From: Isoetes taiwanensis
Taxonomy: Eukaryota; Streptophyta; Lycopodiopsida; Isoetales; Isoetaceae
Assembly: GCA_021234155.1 (NCBI GenBank)
Contig: JAJEKV010000051.1
Span: 6,918,761-6,982,760 of the forward strand
Length of the DNA stretch: 64,000 nt
Direction: 5' to 3'
In this document: piece after piece, positions 1 to 10,008 of the stretch
Layout: every line of letters begins with the position of its first letter
Numbering within the stretch: position 1 is the first letter of the stretch
Translations under genes and position numbers: made by a program
Notes under the pieces: generated by a model
What the model saw: only the letters and a program-made list of their open reading frames with translations
The model's database searches: none
What the model was told of the DNA's origin: nothing

Positions 1-43
1 TGCAAGGTCTGCTACTGGTGGTGGTGCAACTCAATTTTATGTT

Positions 44-916
44 GTGGCTGCAGGTTCTGGAAGCTCAGGCAGCACATCATCTGGGGGAACCTCTCTTGCA
101 GTGAGCAGTGGAGCTGGAAGATCTGTTTATGCTAGGACAAAGAAGGCTCAAGGGATCATCACTTGCAAGGTTAGTCCCACCATTAGATTGAAATTAAGGA
201 ACATGAAGAGAAATGTGGAAATTTTTACTCAAACACTATGAAGAGAAAAGCTCATCTCAAATAGACCTTCTAGAAAATGAATTGAGGAGTCTTAAGCTGA
301 GAGAAGACAAAGATGTTTCAAAATTCTTTAATACCTTTGACAACATAGTGGCTGACCTTAGTGGAGCAGGAGTTAATCTAACAGAAAGATACCAAGTGCT
401 TGCAATTGCTAGATCTATAGGGGAGAATGAACAGCTGGCCATGTTTATTAGAAACATGGCCAAAACCAGAGAAGAGACAGAAAACATTTTAAGAACAGAG
501 GCTGAGCAAAAGAAAATGCTAAAAGGAGAAGATGCTGAAGCATCCGAAATTTTATTTGCTGGGAAAAGAAGAGGTGAAAAGGGAGTTTGTTTCAATTGTC
601 ACTGTCAAGAATCAGGCCATTTCAAAAGCAATTGCCCAAAATTGGATAAAGAATTCAATTGCTATACATGTGGGGGAAGGGACACATAGCTGCAAAATGT
701 CCAACCCCAAAAGATTACAACAAAAATAGAGGAACTGGAAGTTCAACCAAAGGAGGACGGTCAAATTATAAGGGTCGAGGAGGAAAGAAACATGCTGGCA
801 CATATGTGGCCAAAGAACCAGGAAAGGAGGAATCAGAAGATGAAGATGAGGTAAAGTTTGCATTTGCAATACTTGACAAAGGGAAACTAATCACAAGTCG
901 ATGTACTTGTAGTTGA
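44..916 (+). pseudogene. copia gag fragment with zinc knuckles
   Basis: Three overlapping frames (44-241, 213-689, 659-916) read as one decayed Gag. The middle frame carries the UBN2-like segment (LRSLKLREDKDVSKFFNTF, then a TEENILRTEAEQKK region) typical of plant copia Gag. It is followed by a CCHC-type knuckle at about 589-645 (CFNC...GHFKSNC) and a second one split by a frameshift near 660-690 (CYTC / GHIAAKC). The first knuckle has two extra residues between its second Cys and the His, so its spacing is not canonical C-x2-C-x4-H-x4-C. A basic Gly/Lys-rich stretch follows. The protease region expected after it is almost absent, because integrase begins about 90 bp later. Confidence 0.85.
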
Positions 917-1003
917 TAGTGGAATTTGAAAGATCAATAGTCAATCTCGATCTTCTCAAGAATTTTTAGAGGCACACACTCAAAAAAAATATCTAAGTAG
1001 GAA

Positions 1004-1948
1004 ATGGAGCAATGTGATATCATTAATGATGTGCGTGCTTCTGAAGAAATATGGCATAGCAGATTGGCACATACTCATTTTAGCAACATTAACTTCATGG
1101 CCAAGAAAGAATGGCTTGAATGCAAAGAAATAAATCCAGAGACATTTGTTTGTGAAGGATGTGTGTTGGGGAAACTGAATAGACTTCCATTTCAAAGAAG
1201 GAAAAAAATGGCAAATGAACCATTAGAATTAATACACACTGATCTCTGTGGACCAATGAATATCAGAGGGAGAACAAACAAAAGATACTTTACATCCTTC
1301 ATAGATGATTTTAGCAGATTCTACAAAGTTTACTGTCTTGAAAAGAAGTCTCAAGCTCTCATTGCTTTTAAACAATACGTTAGTGACATTGAAAGAGAAA
1401 CAGGGAAAAAGGTGAAATGTGTAAGGTCTGATAGGGGGGAATACCTCTCAACCAAATTCAAATTGTAAATGGATTGCATTGCAAATGGAATCAAAAGACA
1501 GATGACATGTAGGTACATCCCATAACGAAATGGAGTTGTTGAACGAAAAAATAGAACAATAATGGATGCTGTGAGATCCATGATCAAACACTCTGGCTTG
1601 CCAAATTATCTTTGGGAAGAAGCCCTTAAAGCAGCTATTCTGAATCAAAACAAACTTCCTGCATCAAGTCTCAAAGGTAATATTCCTGAACTTTTATGGT
1701 CAAATTCTAAGGACAAACCAGACTTCAGCATATTCAAAACTTATGGTTGTTTAACCTATGTACATGTTCCTACTGAGCTAAGGAAGAAACTGGATGACAA
1801 AGCTCAAATTGGATACTTGATGGGATATGACAGTGAGTCCAAAGGGTACAGAATTTTTATCCCAGAAAACAGGTCTGTAATAATAAGCAGAGATGTTCTT
1901 TTTAAGGAGGATGTAGTATACAAAGACAGGAATAATTACAAAACAAGT
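1004..1948 (+). pseudogene. copia integrase (two frames, broken)
   Basis: The 1004-1468 frame opens with the H-H-C-C zinc-binding module (WHSRLAH ... CEGCVLGK). The catalytic core follows, with LIHTDLCGPM and FIDDFSRF around the first two Asp positions. A TAA at 1466-1468 and further stops to about 1530 interrupt the core. The 1562-2371 frame resumes with the VERKN-type segment, the KLPASSLKGNIPELLW region and the copia-specific VGYDSESKGYRIF-like tail that ends integrase. Integrase inserts the cDNA copy into the genome. This copy cannot make an intact enzyme. Confidence 0.9.
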
Positions 1949-2772
1949 ATACCTATGGAAAACCAAGAAGATAATTCAGGAAAAACCTCACAGTCAGCAG
2001 GTTATGACACTGATGAGGAGGAAAAGAATGATAGCCAAAACCAAGTTGAGAATGGAGAAACTCAGAATAATCTTGAGTATGGCAGCACTGAAAATATTAC
2101 ATTCAAAAGGAGGAAGACTCAATCAGAGAAACTTTTAGAAGAAGCTGGAATTGACACAAAAACATATGGTAGAGATAATGCTGGAAGAAGCAAAAGACTA
2201 GACAGAATTGAAGCAGAAGAGATTGAGGAGGAAATTGAGCAAGTCATGGCAATACTTGAAGATAAAATGGTCCCACAAACATATGAAGGTGTTTTGACAT
2301 CTGCAGAAAAGGATAAATGGCTGGATGCAATGGAGGAGGAATTAAATTCCTTCAAAACAACTGAAACTTAGGAAATAGGAGATTTGCCAGATGGAAAAAC
2401 AGCTATAGGAAGTAAATGAATTTTTAAAATCAAAACATGTGCTGATGGCAATCAAAAATTTAAAGCCAGATTAGTAGCAAAGGGCTTTACTCGAAGGAAA
2501 GGGAGAGATTATGATGAAACCTACTCTCCAATAGTTAAACTGACAAGTGTAAGACTGTTATTGGCTTTGGCAATAGCTTGGAACCTAGAATTACATCACA
2601 TGGATGTTAAAACTGCTTTTTTAAATGCCAAACTAGAAGAAGATATCTACATGAAACCACCAGCTGGGATTGAAATTGAAAGCAACAAAATATAGAAGTT
2701 AAAACGTGCTGTGTATGGTCTCAAACAAGCACCTAGAGAATGGTACCTTTGTATAGACAACTTTCTCAGGGA
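1949..2772 (+). pseudogene. copia linker and 5' part of reverse transcriptase
   Basis: After an acidic linker rich in Glu and Asn, the frame enters the RT N-terminus: DKWLDAMEEELNSF at about 2310-2355, then a stop. Further on come KARLVAKGFTRR, YSPIVKLTSVRLLLALA, LHHMDVKTAFLNA (first catalytic Asp) and RAVYGLKQAPREWY at about 2705-2745. The coding is cut at 2772/2773 by the Helentron-like insertion. The catalytic YVDD motif lies beyond it, at about 24700. Several in-frame stops are present. Confidence 0.9.
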
Positions 2773-2819
2773 AGTCACATTTACCTTCGTTTTCAACGAA
2801 TAGATGGTAAATGGACTTC
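2771..2819. repeat. terminal hairpin of the Helentron-like element
   Basis: GAAGTCACATTTACC pairs with GGTAAATGGACTTC with one bulged base. The loop side also contains a nested inverted repeat (TTCGTT/AACGAA). The same hairpin recurs at 23440-23488 at the outer end of E2. Helentrons carry a hairpin at the 3' end, which places the element 3' end at the left of this window. Confidence 0.85.
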
Positions 2820-2956
2820 TAGAGCTAGGTGACAAGTGTCCTAGGTAGTTAGGAACTGCCAGACTCTCGCCTATTTGTAGATTGGCATTTGGCTTTCTCG
2901 CATCAGCGCTTCTGTGCGCATCTCCATTCTGAAATTGTTCCTTAGCTTACTTCCCA
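2773..2956. repeat. 184-bp terminal direct repeat, copy 1
   Basis: By eye, identical over its whole length to 23442-23625. Identity stops abruptly after ACTTCCCA at both places. It marks the shared conserved end of the two tandem Helentron-like elements. Confidence 0.95.
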
Positions 2957-4994
2957 GATCCTTAGTTGCTTGTTCATTTCTATTCTCTTCGTTTTCTCTT
3001 GCTTACAATTTTTCCAGAGCATCTCCGTTTCTCTGTTTGCTTTGCCGTAGTCCGTGGCTTACGACCTTTTTCCAGTTCTATTTCATCACTGTGTCCCTGG
3101 CGGCGTACAAATTCGTGCTCTATCTAGGGTTGTTGCTGGCGAAATAACACCTCCTCTGATAATCGGCATTCACTGGGTTTTCACAGTTCGACAAGGAAAG
3201 GTTTGATTCTTAGGGTCGACTCAGAAAGAGCATTTAGGTTTGTTCTTGGGGTCGCAGCCCAGCAAAGAGCAGTTTGTGCCTTTTTGTCAAGCAATAGAAC
3301 TGAGTTTCTTTTGTGCGAGACAAGCCGTTGCTTATCCGAAACATGCCATGCCATCTGTAATCAGATCTAGGTTTCAATCTAGTGATTTAAGGAGATTTGG
3401 TTCCACTGGTTGCGGCTTTGGGGTAAGCAAACCGCTCCTTCAAAAGAGATCGGCATTAGAGGGGTTTAGTTTGCGGCTGCAACAGTTGATTGGATCTTTC
3501 TCAGAGTAGTTTTTCTCAGAAGCAGTCTTGTTGATATCAGACTAGTGCCAAGAAAATCTGTCAATCTAGGATCAACAATTATCTTCAAGATTTTCAATAC
3601 TAGGTTATGGGGACGTTATTTTCTTCATAGCCAGTAGCGTTTGTTCCAATTTATTTATCCTTCCAAAAGATGGCTGCACTTTTGCTAGCCCAGTGCTGCG
3701 CTTCAATTTTATGATTATGGCTATGGCTTTCAGCAAGCTTTGTGATGGGAATTAGATGGCATCACGAATTTCCAGATCTTAGCTTCTTGTCATTGTACTC
3801 TTGTTTTCAACTGCACTACTTAGTGTTTATCCAAGATTTCTTCAACATTTCCATATGGTTACATTTGTGCAACTGGGAGCAGAGGATAGAGGATGGAGTC
3901 AAACTAGCTCATTCCAGATAAGTGACTTTGCTTGCCCTTTTTCTTTTGTGATGCTAATGTTTAGATTTCTTTGCCATAGTTTTCTTTGCTTTGTCCGTGA
4001 TTGGACGAATATTTTCCCCCTTTCCCTTTGCCGAGTTTGGTTCCGGGCTATTAAGCAGAGCAAAGGCACGAATGCAGGCATTAGCCGTTTGCTCCTTTTC
4101 AAGTATTTGCAATTCATTTCTTCATATTGCAGAGATTTTTGCCAAGTTGGGGATTCGGTTCTTACAGCTAACAAAGATTTCCATGGGATCTTGAGCAGAC
4201 CAGTTGCCATCGGTTGCTCGGGCTTGTTGCTGGTTATGCCCAGACCTCCACCAATTTGCTTGCCAATATGACTTTTAGTGACGATACTCTCAGACCTCCA
4301 TCTTTTTCCATCAAGTTGCGGCATGGTTGAGCATAGTGCATATGATCGAGAAGTTCTTCAGATAAGTTTATTATTCATCCTTGAATGCAAGCAAGATAGA
4401 CTGCTTGGACAAACTGTAACATGTGCTTTACTATTGTCTCATTGGGTTGGTCGAGGAAGAAGATATAAACAAGGACTGTAATTTCTTTTTTTTTGCAACT
4501 AAGTCTATTTTCTTGTTCGATATTTCTTCAGTAATGGCTCTGGATCCAAGCAGTCTTAGCTCCAGTTTTAGAAATATAGCTGCTGTGGTTGTATCCACTA
4601 TATCAGGGTGAGAACAACTCCATTTGCTGACCATTTCAGTGTGAGGAGGGAGCCAATGCACCAGGTATGTGTCCTTCTAGAAGTTCCATTTTTAGAACAA
4701 GTGCACCAAACCAGTTATTAGAATTGCTCTTATTGAAGTGTTTCCAAAATTTCCATTATACTTGGTTCAGTGAGCAATTCCATTTTGAGCTTATTAGAAG
4801 ATCACATTTATGGATGCTTAGATGTCTGGTTGTTGGAGCTCATCCTAATCGTTTTTTAACCACCATGCATTGCCTAGTTTTCAAATGCAGTATTCTGATC
4901 TCATTCCTGGGAGCCTTTAATGCAGCCACTTGGGTGATTTAAGAAGTGTTCTTGCTTAAATGTGGCACTTTCCCTGGGATCGAATTTATGAACT
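2957..4994. other. internal E1 sequence without recognised genes
   Basis: This is about 2 kb of moderately pyrimidine-rich sequence. Short open frames exist (for example 3344-3509), but none shows a family I recognise. Exon-like blocks followed by donor-like GTGAG or GTATG occur at about 4533-4610 and 4630-4666. That could mean captured host gene pieces, but it is weak evidence. Confidence 0.4.
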
Positions 4995-5008
4995 TTTTTG
5001 GCTATTTC
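4995..5008. repeat. target-site duplication of the L1 LINE, left copy
   Basis: TTTTTGGCTATTTC recurs at 14931-14944, directly outside the two ends of the LINE. A 14-bp duplication is typical of target-primed reverse transcription. Confidence 0.9.
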
Positions 5009-5409
5009 CTTTTTTTTTTTTTTTTTTTGAAAGTAAGAGTTGGTTTTATCATTAATTATGAAATCTCAAAATACATAGCAAAGGTATGCTTTTAGGAAAA
5101 GCATATCAAAATTATAGTCAAATCCAAACCAATTGATAGAGAGTGTAAAACAGAGTGTAAAATAATGTCTGCACTTTAAGGAAGAAGGTCGATCAGTAGC
5201 CACCCGTAGGAGGATGAAATGGAAGTAGGTAATTAGTAAGTCGCTTTTCCGGAACTGAACCGATTTCAACGAGCAGAACAAGATTGTTGAGGATTCTCGA
5301 AAGATTATGAACCTGCCAAAAATGTAATCCACCAAAAAAGTAAACCAGAACTAAATTAGATAAAAGCCAGTATATGCTTCTTAGTTTGAAGGCCAAATGG
5401 ACAGGGATT

Positions 5410-5826
5410 TCAGCAATGATCTGAGAAGTAAGAGTTGAAGTAGGCATTAAAGGCATCTGTGGAGCCAAAGAAGTATTGATCAAGGGGCCAATTGTTGTAG
5501 TAATAGAGTCGGAACATATCCCTGTCCTCCAGAAGAATTAGCAATGATCCATATAGATCAGCCAGTAACTTATGGCTGTAGTATAGTGTTCTATATCTTG
5601 AGAGCTGAGCTTCTGTGAGAATTCGATTATTGGCTGACAGGAATTTCCACAAGAAATGGATCTGGATGACCTCCCTGCAAAATATACTTGCCCACAAATC
5701 TTCACTTTCTTTCTTGTAACTCATACGTCCTCTTTTCATCAGGAATGACTCCATTGAAGTGGCAATGTCATTTTTCATGACTTGATCCAGAGATCTCATT
5801 TGAAAAGGTGAATTCTTTGGTATCAA
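5410..5826 (-). CDS. extra LINE ORF downstream of ORF2 ('ORF3')
   Basis: A frame of about 138 codons follows the end of ORF2 at 5856. It is conserved in the other copy of this LINE family at 36300-36738. Shared blocks include MKNDIA-SMESFLMK, ESEDLWASIFCREV, HKLLADLYGSLL and a Phe/Tyr-rich end (FGSTDAFNAYFNS). The listed start at 5826 is a TTG. The first ATG in frame is near 5802 and the next begins the conserved MKNDIA block. I recognise no domain. Similar hydrophobic blocks (NLVLVYFFGG versus DLVLAYLFGG) continue past its stop in both copies. Conservation as protein suggests it was once translated. Confidence 0.6.
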   Translation of the reverse strand: MIPKNSPFQMRSLDQVMKNDIATSMESFLMKRGRMSYKKESEDLWASIFCREVIQIHFLWKFLSANNRILTEAQLSRYRTLYYSHKLLADLYGSLLILLEDRDMFRLYYYNNWPLDQYFFGSTDAFNAYFNSYFSDHC

Positions 5827-5855
5827 GTTTATTGCTTCCTTCTCCTCGTAAGAAA

Positions 5856-8800
5856 TTAAGATACTCTAGGATCATCAGAAAGAAATAAGTTAGAGTCCAC
5901 AACATTTAGATTGGAAGCAAACAAATCATAGTGACCCCTATACAAACCATAGTCTTCCCATTTCCTGTCAAAATTAGCACCAAATTTCTTTTTATGTGCT
6001 GTAGCAATAGTCTCAAAATCAAACTGAAAGTGCAATTTTATCCAGAAGATGGACACATTCTTTTTACCATATAACACCCGATTCCTTTCTTTCCAAGTGT
6101 TCCAAAGGGCAATATTAATAACTGTATTGACAAATTTATTATCATGATTCATAAGGGACATAAGATCCTCATTAATTTCAATCCCAAATTTGTCAGAGAA
6201 CCAAGACCAGAAACCATTTAGGGTGCTACAGAAGAAAATATGGCACATGTCCTCAGGCCTATTACAAGCTAAAGGGCAATTAGCAGAAATATTCGGGTTT
6301 CTTCTGAACATGGAGACCAGATTGTTTAGACTGCCATTAGCAATGAGCCAAATGAAATATGAGACTTTTGGAGGACAATAAGAATGCTAAACATTATGAA
6401 ATAATTTTTTAAGCTGATCATAAGTAATAGACCATTTCAGCATAGCTTTACACCCCTCAATGTTGGAAGTCATGGCATTGTAAACATTTTTCACTTTGTA
6501 ATCCCCTTTTTCATTTACCCTCCAGTCACTTTTTCCAGAGTTGACAGATAAGTTTGAGAGGAAGGGTTTGATGAAAGAATAAATTTTCTTATCAGAAGAG
6601 GTGCCTCTAATAATACCTTTCAATCTAGTCCAAGAAATGATTCTACCACATACAAACATGTCTCTGATATAAACTAAACCAGCCTCATGCCATTTCTTAT
6701 AAATTCTGGGATGCTTGATAGCAAAAGGGGAGAATTTTGCTTTCGATCATGATGGGGTTCCAGAAGATTGGAACATCAGAATGTAGCTCTTCTCTTTTAA
6801 TGAAATGGAAATTAGGAGAGATAGCATTCTAAGCCTTGATGAGATTGTGCATAAGAGGGGAAATCTTTGGGACTGGTTTTGATTGATTGAAAGCGAGAAT
6901 GAGGAAGCGAGATGATGGATTGAGGGGTGACCACAAGGGTGACTTAAAGATATCAATACGATAAAGATATAAGTAGGAGATTGATTCCCATGTATTGCTT
7001 TCCAAATGAGCTTGCCCGACAAGAGATTGAGCTTGGATAAAAGATTCTTGCAACCTAAACCTCCGAGACTTTAGGCTTACATATGGAATTCCAATTAACG
7101 GATGACTTCCCTTCGGATGAAATTCCTAATTATCTTCTCAAGCTCCAAATAAACATATTTGGGAGCTACTAGAGCTAATGGAAAAGTAGACATGAGAACT
7201 GGCAAGAACAGCATTTGCAATGATAGATCTACCTGCAAGAGAGAGATAATTTCCATAATTGTTCAACTTCTTTTTGATTCTCGAAATAATAGGATCGAGA
7301 GGCCTTTGATGCTATGATTCAAAGCTATAGGCAATCAGTAATTTGGTTGCACGATTAGTAGGAAGGACATTGATACCAGCTAGAACCGGAGTCTGCGAGG
7401 TCACCAATGATCATACTTTTACACAAATTCAATTGGATACGAGGAGGCGTGAGAGAATTGTCTTAAGATCTTAAGAAAAAGATTGATATTTTGAAGATCA
7501 GCATCCAGGAAGGAGAAGGTATCATCAGCATATTGGAGAATGGATATACTATCATGAGAATTTGGAAGTTTTAAACCTTTCAACTGAGCATTATTACGAT
7601 AATCTGAGTGACCTTGGTTAAAAGCTCGTGACCACAAAAAAAGATAAGGAGCTAGAGGACATCCTTGTCTAACTCCACAAGAGAGAGGAAAGAAGCGGAA
7701 GGGACACCATTGATGAGAACGGCCGAGAATTGGACCTAGAGTTTAGACCATGTATAAGATTCATGAGTTTGGGATGAAAGCCCAATTTAGACATGGCAAA
7801 ATCCAAGAAATCCCACCTCCACAGAATCAAAGGCTCTTTTAAAATCCCGGCTTGAGAAGAATACAGTTTTGATTCGAGATTTTGTTCAGTCTGAGACCTT
7901 CCATAGCGACCACATAATTATCAAGATATATCTATTTGGAAGGAAGGCTGATTGGTTTTGGCTAATATTCCTTTGAAGGAAGCTTTTGATTCTCGGGGCA
8001 ATGATCTTAGCACAGAGCTTATAAGTGGTGTTGGTGAGAGAGATGGGTCTCAGATCTGAAACTTGGAAGGATGATCAGCTTTAGGAATCAGGAGAGATAA
8101 ACCCTTTGGAAATTAAAGGATGCAAATGATTATCATTCGAAGGCATGGACAAGGGAGATAACATCGTTTTGAGTATATCGAACTTGATGTAAAATTCAGT
8201 GGGGAAGGCCATCTGGCCCAGGAGATTTGCCCTTGCTGAAGGAATTTAGAATCTCATAAATCTCATTGTGAGATGGAATGGCAGTGATAGCATCATCCAT
8301 GATTTCACTAGGCTCAGGAAGAATAGAATCCACAGTGGAGATAAACTCATTGGCTTCTGAAGCCATGTTGGGGTCAATTGGCTTGTCACTAAAGATATCC
8401 ATATATCTGCTCTTGAAGAAATTTGCAATTTCAGAATGAGTACTATAATTGTTACCCTGATCATCAAAAGTCTCAGCAATGGAATTTCTAAGAACCCTAC
8501 TCTTGGCAACCCTGAAGAAGAATTTTGAGGAGCTAGAGTCCATTTCATTAGTATACTTAATTTTACATCTAATAGCTGAGCCCTTAGCTTCCAACTCCTC
8601 AATATTCTTAATTCTTCTCTCTAATATTTCCTCACCTACATGAAGGTTATAATTAGAAGGATCATTCTGAAGAAGAGACCTAATATCCTTCATATACACT
8701 AGGAGCTGGTTTTTTTCCTTACTTCTCTCCTCCTTGATAATTTTAGACCAGTTTTTAATCCACCCTTTGATTTGTCTGATCTTGGAGTAAAAACATTTCA

Positions 8801-9633
8801 TAGAGGGCAATTGATTACCAGCAACCACATTTGAATTATTGGAGAGAGTCTCATAAAAGGATCTGAAATGAGAGCAAAATTTCTCATTCTCCAGCAGAGA
8901 GGAATTGAACTTGTAAGGCGTGCTCCCTTCTCTTTTAATGTTGATGACATGAGAAGTATGAAGGAACTGGGGCTGATGATCAGAAATGGAAGTTCCTTCA
9001 TCACTTGTAACATAGTTGTTGTCCCAGAAGGATGCAGAAGGGTTGGAGACATAAAATCTGTCCAGAGTGCAGAAAACTCTTGCTTTATCCTTTTGTTTGT
9101 TCGACCAAGTGTAGGTGGCAGTAGAGGACATACATGTGGGGGAAGGGACAACAGTTCTGAACATATTGATTTTATTTCCCAGTTTAAGATCCCAAGATGG
9201 AGTATTGTTGAAGTCACCAGCAATAATCCAATTTTTCAAGAGATTGAGAATCCAGCCAGGAATTCATTTCAGCCCAAATTGGTTCTCTATCTTTGGGTGA
9301 GGTAGGAGCATAGACATTGATAATGCCAAATCTGGAGTTAGAAACCGAGCAAATCATGGCTTGCCAGGCTCTTGAGGGACTGTTATAAAAGGAAGAGTGA
9401 TTGATACCTTTCTTCCAGATAATGGCCATTCCACCACTTGCTCCAGATGAGCTGATCCAAATAGAGGTAGAATTAGGATAAATCCACTCCCCTAAGTTAC
9501 TACATTCAAAGGAGGGAAGTTTAAGTTCTTGAAGGATAATGATGTCTGCATTATATTGCCTAATTTGAGCAATGGCTCTTCTCCTTTTTAGAGGGCCTTT
9601 AATTCCTCTGAGATTCCAGGAAAGAATCTTCAT
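5856..9633 (-). pseudogene. L1 LINE ORF2 (endonuclease and reverse transcriptase), broken
   Basis: The N-terminal apurinic-type endonuclease starts at 9633 with MKILSWNLRGI and shows IIILQELKL, INVYAPTS and, after a frameshift near 9214, WIIAGDFNN at about 9230 and SDHQP at about 8970. The RT entry KGKSPGPDGLP is at about 8196-8240. The YADD box sits in the 7419-7637 frame (QYADDTFSF). The C-terminal region has a Cys/His-type zf-RVT segment (CPLACN...HIFFC) at about 6210-6270, then the conserved tail ending DDPRVS at 5856. Several frame breaks occur between 6660 and 8190. ORF2 would nick DNA and copy RNA at the nick. Confidence 0.92.
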
Positions 9634-9671
9634 ATCAATGAGAGAAGAGAGAGATAATAAGAAAGAAGGAA

Positions 9672-9812
9672 CTAGAGCCTAATCTTTCTGGATTTTCTTT
9701 TACTTCTAGTGTTCTGAGCTGGAGTTTTATTGAAACCAGATAAAACCACATCATTTTTAATCCTATCCTTTCTGACAGATTTTTTCATAGGTTGGGGCTT
9801 AATATGCACCTG
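9672..9812 (-). pseudogene. L1 LINE ORF1, C-terminal piece
   Basis: A short basic segment (KKSVRKDRIKND, then TRSKRKSRKIRL) lies just upstream of ORF2 on the minus strand. It is the distal half of ORF1, separated from its N-terminal half (14640-14929) by the nested LINE. The reading frame before about 9813 is foreign. Confidence 0.65.
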
Positions 9813-9815
9813 CAA

Positions 9816-9836
9816 AGGAAGGAAGGAAGGAAGGAA
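9816..9836. repeat. (GGAA)n microsatellite at the 3' end of the nested LINE
   Basis: Five GGAA units. On the LINE sense strand this is (TTCC)n directly after the 3' UTR, in the position where other LINEs have poly-A. Confidence 0.9.
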
Positions 9837-10008
9837 GTTTATTTTAACGTCCACGGAGGCCAGAGGCCTATGAGACGGTACATGCAGAGAACAGGCAAAA
9901 AAGCCAAAAACCCCAACACCAAAAACAAACAATGTAACTGTACAGTAGAACCCTACTACCGGGATGAAAAAACCCCCACTTGGGAGGAAAAACCCTAACA
10001 GTAGGCTC

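Noticed and set aside
2773-2956. LTR of an inserted retrotransposon (paired with 23442-23625)
   Set aside because: The repeats lack TG...CA ends and primer sites, no target duplication exists, and the right boundary of the whole insertion is a different sequence.
3801-4271. 156-codon ORF as a gene
   Set aside because: No recognisable motif, non-ATG listed start, and an overlapping open frame on the opposite strand of similar length.
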